Shown: positions 37,623-49,773 of the stretch, one piece after another
Layout of the letters: the number at the start of each line of letters is the position of its first letter
How positions within the stretch are numbered: the stretch's first letter is position 1
Source of the DNA: Volutella citrinella
Taxonomy: Eukaryota; Ascomycota; Sordariomycetes; Hypocreales; Nectriaceae
Reading direction: 5' to 3'
Assembly (NCBI GenBank): GCA_034401135.1
Contig: JAWZSP010000007.1
Location: 2,976,001 to 3,040,000, forward strand
Length of the DNA: 64,000 nt
The notes under the pieces: generated by a model
The model's input: the letters and a program-made list of their open reading frames with translations, nothing else
What the model was told of the DNA's origin: nothing
Databases searched by the model: none
Position numbers and translations under genes: made by a program

Positions 37623-40578
37623 ATGGCCGCCGCCATGCCCTCCGCCGGCCTCGACAACATGATTACCGTCAAGGTGCAATTTGAGGGTCTTACCCGCCGC
37701 ACCAAGATGCCCCTTCGGGAGATGGTCCCAGAAGTCCTGGAAGCCAACGTACGTATTGATAAGCCATGATCCCCTTGATCCAGGCCGTCATCTTTGTTGT
37801 GCCTTGCCCAGACGCTCCCTTCTCCTGCTCCGCCTTGCCATTTCCGTCGCCGCATGATGCAACGGCGCTCTAGCCTCGAATTGGCGTTATTGACTTTGAC
37901 GTAGATCCGAACTTTCCTTCACGTCCCCGCCGATGCCGAGCTCTTCCTTGAGCGATACTCCGACTCTGCGGCCACCTATGTGCACCTTGACGTGAGCAAC
38001 GTCCCCGTCTACAAGCAGCTTTACCGTGCCGCCAAAGCCAAGTCCAAGCTCAAGATCCGCGCCACCGTTCGGGAAACCACCAAGACGATCCCCCAGCCAG
38101 CTTCCGTCGAGGATGTGACAGAGGCTGCCGCATCTTCTCCGACTGCCAACGCGCCTGTGGCAGACAAGCCAGAGGCCTCTGATGCCAGCGAAGAGATCAG
38201 CCCCGTCCCCACGCCTGCTGCTGACGCCCCTGTTCTGCCCCCGATTCCCGCCGTCGACACATCGCTTCGATCTCTCCCTTTCCGCACCAATGTGCCACCC
38301 AGCTCCTCTGACTTCATTTCAATGTACGACCTGGCCCGCCAGTCTATGGAGCCACCCGCGGCCCGACAGGGCCTTGAGAGCCGACCTTGCACCAAGCAGG
38401 ACCGCCAGTTGAGCCGCATAATGGAACGCCGGGCTCGTGCTTGCCAGCGAATGGATGCTCGCCGCAATAACATGGCGCCTATCCCTACCACTACTCCTGC
38501 CCCCGAGCCGCGACTGTCCAGCTTTGTTTCGCCAGCTTTCTGCCCCGCCACTGGCACCACCTTCGCCGTCTGCTGTAACAACTGCGAGAAGACGATCCCC
38601 AACGACCATTACCACTGCTCCACTTGTGATGATGGCGACTTTGATCTATGCCAGGCCTGCATCGACGACGGCATCACCTGCCGCAGCAACGATCACTGGT
38701 TGATTAAGCGCTCTACCATTGATGGCCGCCTTGTGCAGAGCACCACCGAGCGTGTCAACCCCAAGCCCAAGGCTAGCGAGGCCAAGCCTGTCCCCAAACC
38801 CCAGGTCAAGGTCGAGACCACTATCGAGACCACTATTGAGCCCAAGGAGGAGACTGCGACGGTCCCCGTTCCCCAGCCTACTTTCGACACTCGATGTCAA
38901 CAGTGGATCGCGCACCAGATGATGCGCACCTGCAACTGCTGCGTTCAAGGTATGTTTCTAGCCTGCGTATCTATCTACCCCAGGCCGGTGCTAACGAGTC
39001 ATCCAGAGTACCCCGAGCAGGAGTTCCTTCACTGCCAAGTGTGTGAGGACTATGACCTCTGCCAGCCCTGCTTCAACAAGGACAGCCACGGTCACCAGCC
39101 CAGCCATGGCTTCGCCCCTGCTGTGGCAGATACCGAGATGCCTGCTCATATCAAGGTGAAGATGGCTCCTGGCCGCAACAAGATCCACCGGGCCATCTGC
39201 GATGGATGTGACAAGGTTCGTTGGTATTGAGTCCATGCCTTCATGAGTATCTGCTAACGCGTCATAGCACATTACTGGCGTGCGCCACAAGTGTTTGGAT
39301 TGCCCTGACTGGGACTATTGCGCCCTCTGCGTGCTGAACACCCGCTTCACTCACCCTAACCACCGCTTCGTGCCTATCTACGAGCAGCTTCCGGCTATTT
39401 CTGTTCGCTCCCCTGCCGCTGTTCACGTTGGCATCTGCTGTGATGGCCCTCTGTGCACAGGAAGCGAAGCTTACCCTGACTACATCCGTGGCATCCGCTA
39501 CAAGTGCGCTGTCTGCCACGACACTGATTTCTGTGCCAATTGCGAGGCCAGCCCCATCAACGGTCACAACAAGACACACCCGTTGATCAAGTTCAAGACG
39601 CCCGTCCACCGCGTTAGCGTCACCACCACTGGTGAGAATGGAGATGGACAGCGGATGCCTACTCTGGGCGACCAGTCAAGCCCCTCCCCCAAGGCTACCG
39701 AGAGCTCCGTCACTCCCGGAGAGAACGCGATGAACGCCGTTCAAACCATTGTGGATGTCAAGCCATCCGTGGTCGAAGCCGTCCCAGCCGAGACGCCTGT
39801 CGCTCCCAAGGTTGAGGAGCCCGAGGTCAAGCCTGAGGTCGCTGAGAAGGACCTTGCTGCTTCCGACCCCATGCCTTTGGACGAGAAGAACCTTGCGGCC
39901 ACTTATGTCCGCGATACTGTTGCTGACGGTACCATCATGCCTCCCAACCACGTCTTTGAGCAGACCTGGACCCTGCGCAACGACGGCCCGGTCGCCTGGC
40001 CCGCTGGCTGCTCTGTGCGATTTGTTGGAGGAGACTACATGGGCCATGTTGATTCCAACCACCCTGCTGGAATTGCCGAGCTCGTTTCTGCCTCTGAGTC
40101 CACTGTCTGCTATGCCGGCCTGGCTCCTGGCCAGCAGTTCTCCTTCACCGTTCTTCTCCGAACACCCGCCCGTGCTGGACGTGTCATGTCATACTGGCGA
40201 CTGACTTCCCCCACTGGCATCAGATTTGGACACCGTCTCTGGTGTGACGTCAATGTCCGAGTGGTTAAGTCTGAGCCCACGCCCGAGCCCAAGCCTGAGC
40301 CCGCCGAAGAGCCCGTCGAGGCTACCAACGAGAGCCAGGCTTCAAGCCAGATGATTTTCCCGAAGCTAGAAAAGGAGTCTCCAGTGGCAAGCATTCATGA
40401 GCCAGCGCCTGTGCAAGCCCAGCAGCCGGTGGAGGTCAAGGAAACGGGGGATGTGCAGCATGAGGACTGGGATTTGTCTTCCGACGACGGTTTCCAGACT
40501 GACGAAGAGTATGACATCCTAGATGCTTCGGATGAGGAGTACCTTGAGGAGCAAAAGAAGAAGACTGCCACGAAATAG
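37623..40578 (+). CDS. nbr1: NBR1-type selective autophagy receptor
   Basis: This receptor delivers cargo to the vacuole by binding Atg8. Four exons: 37623-37748, 37905-38949, 39007-39215 and 39268-40578, giving 896 residues. Domains in order: a PB1-like N-terminus (about 13-90); a long P/A-rich linker; four ZZ-type zinc fingers, visible as CNNCEK...CSTCDDGDFDLC, CNCC...CQVCEDYDLC, CDGCDK...CLDCPDWDYC and CDGPLC...CAVCHDTDFC (about 255-570); and the FW/NBR1 domain (about 671-790) with FEQTWTLRNDGPVAWPAG and WRLTSPTGIRFGHRLWCDV. An acidic C-terminal segment contains EEYDIL (about 873), which fits the Atg8-interacting motif. Several ZZ copies plus an FW domain are characteristic of filamentous fungal NBR1, whereas budding yeast Atg19 keeps only part of this. 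In Chaetomium and fission yeast, NBR1 homologues are known to transport hydrolases to the vacuole. Introns are 156, 57 and 52 nt. Confidence 0.94.
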
Positions 40579-41997
40579 GTGACATTTGGTTGAAAGCTTT
40601 GATTGGGATATGGGGTTCGGGGTATTTTAACATTGTGCTGCTTGACCTGTTGTTTGTGCCGACTTCTCCTCTTTGTATTATTTCCTCTGTCTTTCCCCCT
40701 CAGCCCTGAACTGGTACGGCCATGGCGATGTTGCGAACCAAACAAAAGGTAGCTGTGCGGCCACTCTGTGTACAGCTGTGCGTCGGGTTAGGGATTCTTA
40801 CATTACCATTCGGCAGGGGTGCACACACTCATTTTTAGGACGAAATTAGGGATCAAATTGACTTTCGACTGGTAGCCCGCCTGTGTAGTGAAAATACAGT
40901 TCGCCTCACAAAGTGTATCTGCACCTAATGTTGACTATTCATCACCGCTTGCTTGGTGCCAGCTCCGTTTGCCGGGTGCCAGTTCTGGGTACGGTTGGTA
41001 TTTGGATATGTCGCCTATTAATATAAACCAAACTTAGTCGGAAGATAGGGTTGTCAACCACGTAGCACATGTGCGCTCCCGCCGGGATCGTGATGGAGAT
41101 ATCTAATGACCCTCAGACATAACCATGATGGCAGCAGATGATAGTTGGGATGGTTCGGTTTGGGATATCAAGAAGGCCAAAGACTGTGGAGCAATAGACA
41201 CCACGATGAGAAGACGCAGTGCGTGCAAGTCACACAAGGGAGAGTCAGGTTGGTGGTCAAGGTCACATCTAGCGGTATAAGGGGTCCCGTCAGCCATGCC
41301 ACGTTGCAATTCAGTGGAGCATTATATAATGCTCCAGATACCCGACGCCGCTGCCATGAAAGCACAACACCTCACACAGGCCCGCGAAACGCAAAATCGA
41401 CATCGAGGTTCAAAAGACTCGATTGGACAAGGGGCAGGGACCGGAACATCCGCCAAACGACCTTGCATTCGCCCCCCCGCTTCACGCCTTCTTTGCCTCA
41501 ACCAGGAAACTTCCACCATTCTACCGGGATAATGATGCCAAACCCAATAGTCCCTTCCCTGAGCAAAAACCATCATGCCGTTCCCCGCCGGACCCCCCAA
41601 GACCGCAGACCAAGAAGAGACACTGGTTAATGAGAGCGCCGACGTTAAACGCTGCGTCATCCAACCAACAAAGGGTGTTGGCTATGCTATCCCGCCTGCA
41701 GCAGACGACGCCTGTGACGGAGACATCAAAAACACCCCAAACCCCAGAACCCGACAGACCGCGAACAGGTGATCCCCCAAAAGTGATGCTAACAAACAGC
41801 GACTCGGGTCGCCTTGCCGAATCTCCAAAACAACACCCATGTCAATCCCGAACCCCCTCAAAGACTCCTTAGTAATAAACAGTGCAAGTGCTTTTATTTT
41901 TTCAGGTTGTGAAAACTCGCCGTCGTAGGTATTAAATCAAGTACGGGTAAAATGCATCAGGGTATGTGAAATAAGGGTGGCCTGACACTTCGCAGCA
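40579..41997. other. Convergent intergenic region, NBR1 / Btz gene (1.4 kb)
   Basis: Holds both 3' UTRs. Random frames up to 161 codons (41145-41630) lack recognisable domains or splice-supported extensions. No gene assigned. Confidence 0.55.
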
Positions 41998-44199
41998 CTA
42001 TTGCGGGTAATAGACCATGCCAGGCGCTTGCTGGGGGTAGTAGAACCCGTCCGGGCTTGGCGTCACCATGCCGCTCATGCCCATGACGTTTGGCTGGTAT
42101 CCCTGTGCTGCAGAGTAGCCAGGGTATGTGTTTGCGGGATGAAGCTGGGTAGCATCGTAATAGTACACCATGCCGTTGACTTCTTGAGCGACGAGGCTCG
42201 GGTTCGGTGGCCCATTGCCCTGCGGCCCGGGTTGCTCAGGTTGGTTTGGAGGAGCAAAGCCTCCAGGAGGACCTTGTTGCCCGGGAACGAAGGCGGGTGC
42301 CCCGGCGGTCGCGGCCATGTTGGGGTTGTTGTAGTTTGGTGGGTAATAATACCCTTGCTGAGACTGCTGCTGGACTTGGTACGGCTGCTGGTTGTAGAAG
42401 GGCTGTTGGCCATATGTGTTTGGTTGGAAAGGTGCCGCGTGGATAGCTCTCTCCGGGATCTGAGAAAGAGGGGTACCGGTAGAGTGCTGCGAGGGGTAGG
42501 ATGGCTGGCGCTCGTGAGACAGGCCGTTGGACATTTGGACCGGGACCTGCTGGTGGAACGCCTGTTGGAAAGCTTGCGGGCCCTGGGACAGGGTGGGCGA
42601 CTCGATATCAGCGACGGAAATGTTCTTCTGGGGACGGGGTTGATGCATGGTAAGTGACGATGTAAGCTGGTTTTCCTGGAAGGCTGGCTTCTGAGGAAGG
42701 GGATAGGTCTGAGGCTGGGGCAGGTCGTTGATGGACGGCTCCAGCCCGAGTGGCTGCTCCCCGTGGGCTACCATGTCAACCGGAAGGGGCGGGCCACCCA
42801 TTGGCATGTCCTGGCGTACAGAAGGAGGCAGCCGCACAACAGGCCTAGTGTTGTCAACTGGGATGGGCGGCCGTGAGATGACAGATCCCGTCGGCGAGAA
42901 CATGTATTCTCGGTCAACAATGGATGAACGTCGACTAAGGGCGATGCTAGGCGAGTAAGCACTGCCAGCGTAGAAGCTGCCTCCGTAAGCGCTGGTCCTC
43001 CTGGAAAATCCGCCGCCGCCAATGGAGCCTAGGCCAGATCGAGGCTTTCCACGCATCCGCTGTTGGTTGGGCCTCATGGCGCGGGGAATAAAGATGAATG
43101 ACCTGTCCGAGGCAGGGTAGACATATCGAGGGGGGTTGTCCGGAAGGGAGATTCGGACGGGCTTGTCCCGACGTAGAGGAGGCCGGTGATCGGGGAGCTT
43201 CGTGTACTGCTTGACAGGCACGCCGGAAAAGACTCGCGGCTCCTTGATATCGGGGAGGAATACCCGGACATGTGCATTACCTATGTGCTTTTCTGTGCTG
43301 AGAGTCCGGTTGATGGGCGTCGAGCTAGGTTCGCACGTCGGAATGAAGCCGTTGCCGTTGGCAGGGCCCTCGTCATCCACCGCCATGCGCCGGGGTCGTG
43401 CTGGAGGCTGCGGCTCCGTAACAGACTCGTGCATGTCGTGGGTCCACTGAGAGTTGGTCGTAGGGTCGGCAGGGTGGTGTAATTGGCTGTGTTGGTCAGT
43501 ACAACAAGGCGCGAGCAAAAACGTTTGGGGGTGGGTTTGTAATTACTTGATAGGAGCATATGGGCCGCCAATGCCCCCGCGGCCACCTCGTCCACGTCCA
43601 CGGTTGAAAGGCCGGAAGCCATTTGCTGCAGGTCCAGGATGCCGGTGGTCGTGCATGAAGAAAGCACCGCGGTTGGGGACAAAGGCCGGGTCCTCATCTC
43701 TACGACGCTTGTAGTCCTCGTGCTCCTGGCGTCGACGAGATGCTGGATCTGTAGCCGGGCGAGATGCTGACGCTGAGCTCACGACGATAGGGGCCGAGGG
43801 CGACTTGGCCGGAGAAGGAGGCACAACATCATCGAAGTGCATCTCCTGAGGAGGAGCATCGTTGTCCGAAATCGACAAGCCATGTAGCATTACGTCGGTA
43901 TCCGTCACGGGCTTGGCCTTGGATTTGGCATCAGGACCAGACCTCGGAGCAGCGGCGTGACCACCACGCTTGGGGGCACCATTGGTGGTCTTGCGCGCAT
44001 TGGGAGCCGTGGGAGAGGCTTCGTCGATGTTGCTAGTGTCGCTATCGTCGGCTGGGTCGTTGTCGTCGGTGGCGAGAGAGCCTTCAGTCATGGAATCGTC
44101 ATCCACTTCCACGGCGTCGATGCCGCCCTCGTCGTCACCCTCATCCTCTAGGCGGCGGCGCTGACCGATCTGCTTTCTGCGTCGTGGAGCGACGGCCAT
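41998..44199 (-). CDS. Btz (Barentsz/CASC3) domain protein, likely exon-junction-complex component
   Basis: CASC3/Barentsz proteins clamp eIF4A3 on spliced mRNA in the exon junction complex. Two exons, 44199-43547 and 43486-41998, encode 713 residues; the intron is 60 nt. The N-terminus (MAVAPRRRKQIGQRRR) is basic and followed by a long acidic stretch. The Btz/SELOR block lies at about residues 155-190 (DEDPAFVPNRGAFFMHDHR) and continues after an RGG segment with SQWTHDMHE, the second conserved part, which supports the splice. The following region has basic and Ser-rich segments. The C-terminal 200 residues are rich in Q, P, N, Y and G, a prion-like composition expected for RNA-granule proteins. 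Most of the protein is probably disordered. Assignment rests on the Btz motifs; the rest is fungal-specific. Confidence 0.83.
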
Positions 44200-46149
44200 T
44201 ATTGCGCTGCAGATGGGATGATGGAAGGCCGGATGGGGGCGGACGGAGCGGACGACGTCAGGATGCGACGGCACGAGCGGGTCATGCAGTCAGGGCCGTG
44301 GCAAGGCGAGGGAGCAAGGAGGACGACGACGGCTGGACGGGGGGACGGCGGAGAAAAATCGAGGCCTGGGACCGGCCGGCGGTGACGGAGACGAAGCAAA
44401 AAGCGAAGAAGGCTGACGGACCGATGCCTGATAAGAAAAACCAAGAACCCTCCCGAAGCAAGAGCACCCGCTGGACAAAATGGAGACGACCCAAAAAGTA
44501 AGAGAGATGGAAAGAGGGGAGAAGAGCGACGGAGAGAGGTATGCCGTGGGACTCAAGAAGAGGCTCAGCGGTGCGCTCTTTGTCTGGGGTGCAGAGACGG
44601 GAGCTGCAGAGCAGACGGCGGTGGAGAGGTCGAGGCGTGGGGCGGCGAAGGGGAGGAGAGGTCGAGGCCGGGAGCGCGAGAGGGGAGAGAGGCGATGTGG
44701 TGGTGATGGTTTGGAGAGAAGATTTGGCAAGGTCAATCGGATCGCCAAAAACTACTAGCAGCTAGTTGCTGGCTGGCCGATGAGGTGGTGCGCTAGCCCC
44801 ATGGCAATGGGTGGCATAGCGTGGCCCTGGCACTGCGTTTTACCTGGCCTGGAACGACTCACTCCCGGCGGGCGGACTGGCTGAGCGTGCTGCCAGCGTG
44901 CCGCGTGCCCTGTGCCCAGCCTGGGGGATGGGGGATGGGAGCAGGAGCCCGCTCCCCGGCAGTGAGCACTGGCAGTGTGGGCACATGCTTGGCACCTCAA
45001 TGACCTGGCCGTGGAGCCCATATCGGCCATTGTTTGATGCCTCCACCTTGTTTTTTCCCACCTTTTGATTATATGAGCATTGAAACGCAGCGGCGGCGGA
45101 GAAAAAAAAAAGCACATGCGACTACCCAACAACGGCAAGCGAGCTAGCAACCTGCCTGATGAGAGTGTATTAGCAAGCAAGAAAGCCAACACGGCCAACA
45201 AGCCGTGTCAAGTCGTGCCACCGCGACAACTGTGTGCGACCCGTCCGGGCGCGCCCAGTTCTTCCTTTGCCCTCGGTCTCGTTGGATCACGGCCATGCGC
45301 CTCGATCCTCATCTCATCCTTTGCTGTGGCCGATGTGCTGGATTTCGTCACAATCTTTGGTCCGGCTCCCCGGGCCCAGCGCGCTGCTCCGGTCTCCGCC
45401 GGACCGATGACAACGACGGAACGCCCGCTGGACTCGCACAGGAGTACTCCGTACTGGTACCTCCCTACAGTAAGTGCTTTGGTAGCACACACGCTCACCA
45501 CCCTCACGACTGCTCACGCTCGGAAGCAACCATGAGCTGCACCGTGATCCGAAACAAGGCAGTTCCCCAAAACCTAGGATATCGCCACACACATACTCTG
45601 GTCTCTTCACGCTTACATCCACACTCACTCCCACTCACACTGACACTAACCCACACCCAGGGCTCAGCAGGGCAGTCCTGGGGGCTACTGCTGGGCCAAC
45701 ATCGGCGTCCGCATCGCGGGTACATGCATTATGGTGTTCGTTCATTTGGGCGACGACCAGGTTCCATGCATATCGATGGTGGAGGCTCTCTCTGGCTCGC
45801 CACAGCTCTCGTCTCTCATCGATGACTCCCCCCAGCACCCGAGATCCAGTACTGATTTGCCTGCATTTATCATTACCAACCTGCCAACGTCAATAGCAGT
45901 ACTGCGGTCTGCTGCCAGCCCCCATTCCTCGCAAAGATATGAACCACTCCTAGACTTGAGCTGCTGTCACTGGTCAACGAGCGACTGACGAGCGGCCTGC
46001 CTCCTAGGCTCGCCAACAGTTTGCCATTCTCTCTGCGTTTGCTGGTATTACTCACCATGCAGCACCACCATCCCTCATCAGCCGCGCCACAGGGCATCGC
46101 ATGGCACCCACACGCAGGATATCCGCACATGCCATTGCCGTGCCGTGCT

Positions 46150-46174
46150 GCCATGCCATGCCATGCCATGCCAT
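46150..46174. repeat. CCATG pentamer tandem repeat
   Basis: Four to five perfect tandem CCATG units, preceded by degenerate TGCCR units from about 46129. A similar degenerate array occurs at about 2430-2470. Confidence 0.8.
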
Positions 46175-46672
46175 TCGATGCATTGCCTCGCACCGGAGGC
46201 CCATCCAGCCCCCGGCCCAGTCGAGTCTAGACGATGCCTGCGATCCATCTTTCGGTCGACGTGCACCAGGAGCATGTCCACGGCGCGGCTGGCTGCCTGT
46301 TCCGCCATCTCATCATTCCGTGCCATGCATCTGTCGAGGTCGCTTTGTCCATCGTCCTAGCTTCTCGGGTCCACCTCCCAATGGCAAGCCATCTTTTTTG
46401 TTTGCCTGTGCCGTTTGGGGGTCGGCCCCGTGTCCTGAGTCGGTTCCCGTGTTTCTCTCGTGTCGCCCGTGTTTGTCGTAGCCTTCTCGTCACGTCGTTC
46501 GTCGTCACCATACTACCATGGAGCCCATGTCGTGGATCGACGGATCTAGATATAATACGTGCACATCCATGACACCCACGCTCGGTGGCTACAAAATTAG
46601 CCGGGTTTGGAGAGAGACACCCGCTGGCAGGGTCCATCTTTGTGTACGGTACGATGAACAACACAACGCTTG

Positions 46673-46720
46673 AACAACAATAATAACAATGACAACAACA
46701 CAACAACAACAAAAACAATT
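46673..46720. repeat. AAC-rich trinucleotide repeat
   Basis: Imperfect AAC/AAT microsatellite with almost no G. No coding evidence on either strand. Confidence 0.75.
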
Positions 46721-48812
46721 ACCATGTTCGTATGCACCGCGCACCACACCCCACAAGACCAGTCACACACACATCCACGCACAGTGGTCTAGCCAGTGAG
46801 TTACCGTCTTAGCTGACAAAACCTCCTACCCTCCTGGTTCGCCGAGGTGGATGGACCCGGACGCCTTCACTACCCACCCACCCACGGCCAGACAGCCCAA
46901 GGCCTCTAATTAGTAGTCCACCACCACCCCCTCGAGAATAGTTCCACTCCACCACTGGCCCTGCTGTAACCACCAGCTTGCAAATCATCGATCGCTCCGA
47001 CACAGCGGAGTCTCCGTGTTTTGCGCTGGAGCTGCGTCCAGCCAGCGACCACGCCATACTGCACAAGACCCAAACGAAACCCGCCTGTTGCTCGCTGACT
47101 GGGCACCCTGGGTCGCATCTGATGTATATCTGCGTTGGCGTCCCTGCCGCCGCCGGGTTAGGCCTGGGTCGTTGAATGCCGGACGGAAAGCCAGTGGCCC
47201 CCGTCGGTGCCCACTCAAACCGAGTCCTGATGACCGTTGCCTGCGTATCTTTGATGCCCGGGGATGCCTAAATATGCGTCACGCATGTGAACATCGAGTC
47301 CCCCCTTCCGCGCACTGGTCCGCGCTCCGTCGGCCTCTTGCCGACATACTGTCATATTGTTGTCCAATTCTCAGATTTGCAGCACCGGGACTGGTGGATA
47401 GCATCATGCAAAACATCGAGGCCCACCAAATCGTCACTCCTTGGGAGTGTGACGCTCCATCCGAGCTCCGGGTCTCGTCTCGACAACGGTCCCTAGCGTT
47501 GCCGATGTCTCGCCCTGGTTTGCCGCCCGCTGTCATAACATGTCTATGTTCTTTGAGAAGGAAACGCATGAGGGAAATTAGGCAAAGCGAGTGGGGGAGG
47601 AAACAGGGTTAAGAGTCAATAGATTCCTTCAAGAATACTACTAATTACCCGCAAATGATCTCCACCCATTGTAGTTATCATCTCCGTTTGCCTCGCAGTT
47701 GGCAGCCATTCCTGGTGGATTTCTTTGCGTCCATCTCACGAGCAAGGCGTGGATGTGTATTACGCCACACAAGGATCTCTTCGAACACGATGTGACGCAT
47801 ATCGCCTAGAAGAAACACCACGAAGTCTCCAACCATCCTACGGAGAGGCCCCCTCCACCTTTCCCGCCTCTCCAAGCTTTGATGTTAGTGATGGAGGTTG
47901 ATGCAAGTTGCCCAAGCAGGAAGCTGGAGTTAGTGGTACTACGGCGGTAGGCTATCAACTTCGTGCAGTAAATCTCCCAGCCACCGCGCGCTGAGCAAAT
48001 GATCAGCCATTTTGTGCCGTGTTCGTTTGATTCACTGAGAGCTACCCAGTTATACGGCTAAAATTCTTCGCGAAAGGGGCAAAAAAAAAGTTTCAACAAC
48101 ACGAGCAACCCCCTTGCTAGACGAATGTTTCCATCTCCAGCCCTGCAGTCCATCCAGGATCAAATTTTTTTTTAGGTGCTGCGATCCACTGAACTCCTTG
48201 ACCATACTTCCATTCTAGGGAATGGCCTTCCAGTATTTCTGGGGTTCGTAGTGGGGTTGCTCCTCCCCTCCCGTCCAAAGCCGGCGCCAGCCTTCTGTGT
48301 GACGTCGAAGCCTGCCCCAAAGAGCCCCCAAAAAATTGCCCGCCACCCTCCCGCCTCCACCACACTGCCAATCCCTCCCACACCCCAGCTCAACGTCCGC
48401 CTTGCGTTGACATGAAAAACTCTTTCCCTTGAGAGATCCCATGATTCTCGCTCGATTTTTGCGAGTTTCAACCACCCCCGGCGCTCTCTTCGTCCATGCC
48501 ACTAGAACCACGCTCGCTGCTTTGGCGCCCGGGTAAATGACGCAGTGTGTCGCCATCTGAGACTCGAACTGGTCGCCTTTGCATATAGTAGGACTTATAC
48601 GGGAGTAGTCGTACGGCTAGTGCTAACGTAAAGAAAGGTAGTGGTCCCCTTCCCCACATTGCGCACCTTGCAAGCTCAATTGCGATAGCCTCGACCACCA
48701 AACCGCGCCCCTGCGACAGTCACCCAGTTCGGCTCCTTCAACATCGGCCGAACACCCGTGAGCACCTCAGAAGCATTCTCAGCGTTGGCCTCCTGCCTGT
48801 GCAGCCCTCGCC

Positions 48813-49325
48813 ATGGCCTCCTTGCCCTCCCAGCACCCTACTCTCTCCCTCCACCTCTCCGACATCACCCTCACCCCGCTCATCACCTCGGCCGCCTCTC
48901 AATCCCACCTCGAGTCCCTCACCCACCTCACCCAGTCTGCCCTCGCAGCCCACACTGCTGCCTCGCGTCTCGGTCTCGGTCGACCCCTCCGCCTCATTGC
49001 CGAATTCCCCGACCGCGGCCCCGTCGTCCTCAGCTCGTATCTCGATCCCCGCGACGCCGTGGCCCCTCCCGGCGAGACGGCTGCCCCATCTGGCGGCGAT
49101 GCGCACAACCAACAGAGCAGCCACCAAAAGGACGACACCCGCTCTGAAGATCCGGCGCCCATGCTCGTCGGGGTAGTCGTCGCCTCCTCCGCAGACGAGT
49201 CCAAGGAGGCCCGGAGAGCAGCCGCAAGGCTGGAGCGCCTGGGCAAGGACTTTCAACGGGAGTGGGTGACGGACAACACGGAGCGAGGCCCGGACGACAG
49301 CTTGGAAAGGGGCCCGGGCGCTTGA
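48813..49325 (+). CDS. Small conserved-looking hypothetical protein (170 aa)
   Basis: A single-exon ATG frame of 170 codons, with codon use that favours C at third positions like the assigned genes. I do not recognise the family. The first 60 residues suggest strand-helix (LSLHLSDITLTPLITSAA, then a long helix ending TAASRLGLG). Next comes a beta hairpin-like RLIAEFPDRGPVVLSSYLDP, a hydrophilic insert, a strand MLVGVVVASS and a charged helix (ARRAAARLERLGKDFQREW). This helix-strand-strand-strand-helix order resembles roadblock/LAMTOR folds, but sequence alone cannot prove it. It sits between the long spacer and the transketolase 3' end (448 bp to that stop). A real gene is likely; the function is unknown. 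Confidence 0.65.
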   Translation: MASLPSQHPTLSLHLSDITLTPLITSAASQSHLESLTHLTQSALAAHTAASRLGLGRPLRLIAEFPDRGPVVLSSYLDPRDAVAPPGETAAPSGGDAHNQQSSHQKDDTRSEDPAPMLVGVVVASSADESKEARRAAARLERLGKDFQREWVTDNTERGPDDSLERGPGA

Positions 49326-49773
49326 GAACCACCTACTTTCTTTTGACGTTGATAGCGGGATGGCAATTGATATTGTCGACATTGACACGGCACATCACCC
49401 TCCCCAGCGAAACGAATGGGCCAAGCCGGCAGGGTTGATCATCACACACATCTAAACCTCGCGTACTAGTCGACGCATATAATCAGTGTGAGAGCCAGAA
49501 GGATGGATAACACAATATCGGCGGGGGGGAAGGGGGTTACTTGGGAGTTTTTGGGTCCAATTGGAGTGTATATCTACAATCACATGCATGTCACTATATG
49601 AGGGAGCGAGCAGGCACCACAGCGACTGTTCTTGAAAAAGCCTTTGATTTGATTTCATTTCTGTCTATTTAGGCCAAGCCTGCCATTACCATGTTCCATG
49701 TACCGTCATCACAACGTGAGAAAAATCTGCCGCATCATTTTGCCTTCATTCCTTTTTCAGTCGAGCCGATCGC
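49326..49773. other. Convergent intergenic region, orphan gene / transketolase
   Basis: 448 bp holding two facing 3' UTRs. No distinct element was recognised. Confidence 0.55.

Larger units (their letters stand above)
44200..48812. other. Divergent intergenic region (4.6 kb)
   Basis: Spacer between the Btz-domain gene and the 170-residue orphan. Simple repeats are present: CCATG pentamers at 46150-46174 and an AAC-rich stretch at 46673-46720. Open frames up to 206 codons (45205-45825) look random. A tRNA-like fragment at 48545-48625 does not fold. No supported gene. Confidence 0.55.

Noticed and set aside
47016..47612. 198-codon + frame in the 4.6-kb spacer
   Set aside because: No domain, no codon bias and no splice extension; overlapped by equally long frames in other phases.
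48545..48625. tRNA-like sequence on the minus strand (GTTCGAGTC T-loop-like)
   Set aside because: The bases flanking the loop do not pair as a T stem (two of five pairs), and no acceptor or D arm fits. At best a decayed fragment.
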